From positions 1,013,222 through 1,077,221 of the forward strand of contig JADFUC010001333.1 in NCBI GenBank assembly GCA_019722365.1: a DNA stretch of 64,000 nt. Direction: 5' to 3'. Numbering within the stretch: position 1 is the stretch's first letter; every line of letters begins with the position of its first letter. Positions 63,886 to 64,000 of this stretch are shown here, in pieces. The position numbers and the translations under genes are program-made. This DNA comes from Lithospermum erythrorhizon. Taxonomy: Eukaryota; Streptophyta; Magnoliopsida; Boraginales; Boraginaceae. Below the pieces are notes generated by a model. It saw nothing but the letters and a program-made list of their open reading frames with translations, made no database searches and was not told the origin of the DNA.

Positions 63886-64000
63886 CTGAGACATTAAAGA
63901 AAACAAAATCAACATGATGATTGTCCCAATGTGAATACGTACTAATGCAAAAATGTTTCAAATGGATGGAGCAATACGTAACTGAACGAAGCATACTGAT

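Overview
This window looks like nuclear DNA of a flowering plant, most likely a eudicot. Reasons: small multi-exon genes with GT-AG introns, AT-rich spacers, Ty1/copia and CACTA transposons, a nuclear tRNA-Ser, and a plant-specific RopGEF gene at the right edge. The words tacggagta and actccgta, typical of degraded plant MITEs, recur in the spacers. I cannot name the species. All exon structures were read by eye from codon phase and splice sites.

Layout. (1) 1-2,450: repeat-derived DNA with a small minisatellite and a TTA microsatellite. (2) 2,492-4,990: a four-exon gene for a 443-aa membrane-anchored protein of an uncharacterised plant family with a methyltransferase-like motif. (3) 5,572-5,653: tRNA-Ser(CGA). 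(4) 5.7-18.4 kb: AT-rich intergenic DNA without a convincing gene. It holds a GGTAT-rich patch, a probable small DNA transposon, an 18-bp perfect hairpin, a foldback element with long inverted arms, and short tandem duplications. (5) 18,467-23,247: an eight-exon atypical bHLH gene of the bHLH68/112/123 type. (6) 23.57-32.88 kb: a decayed CACTA element with a tnp2 transposase remnant and an accessory-gene remnant. (7) 32.9-36.3 kb: unidentified, mostly repetitive DNA. (8) 36,334-37,812: a five-exon nicotinamidase-like isochorismatase gene, convergent with (9) 38,219-39,575 (minus): a four-exon PLAC8-family gene. (10) 41.28-41.81 kb: a 44-45-bp minisatellite. (11) 42.1-43.1 kb: a GH35 beta-galactosidase pseudogene, cut off by (12) 43.1-59.5 kb: a nested block of three degraded Ty1/copia elements in both orientations. 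(13) 59,774-59,893: another beta-galactosidase exon, which belongs upstream of an exon at 42.2 kb. (14) 59.9-63.5 kb: repeat-rich spacer. (15) 63,535-63,885 (minus): last exon of a RopGEF gene that continues past the window.

The five protein genes have open, phase-consistent reading frames, while transposon coding regions carry many stops and indels. The genes do not form a pathway; they look like ordinary unlinked neighbours. I found no convincing new biological system. The most unusual items are the out-of-order beta-galactosidase exons, the PLAC8 protein that lost most of its signature cysteines, the CACTA element with its accessory gene before tnp2, and the conserved-looking but functionally unknown membrane protein.
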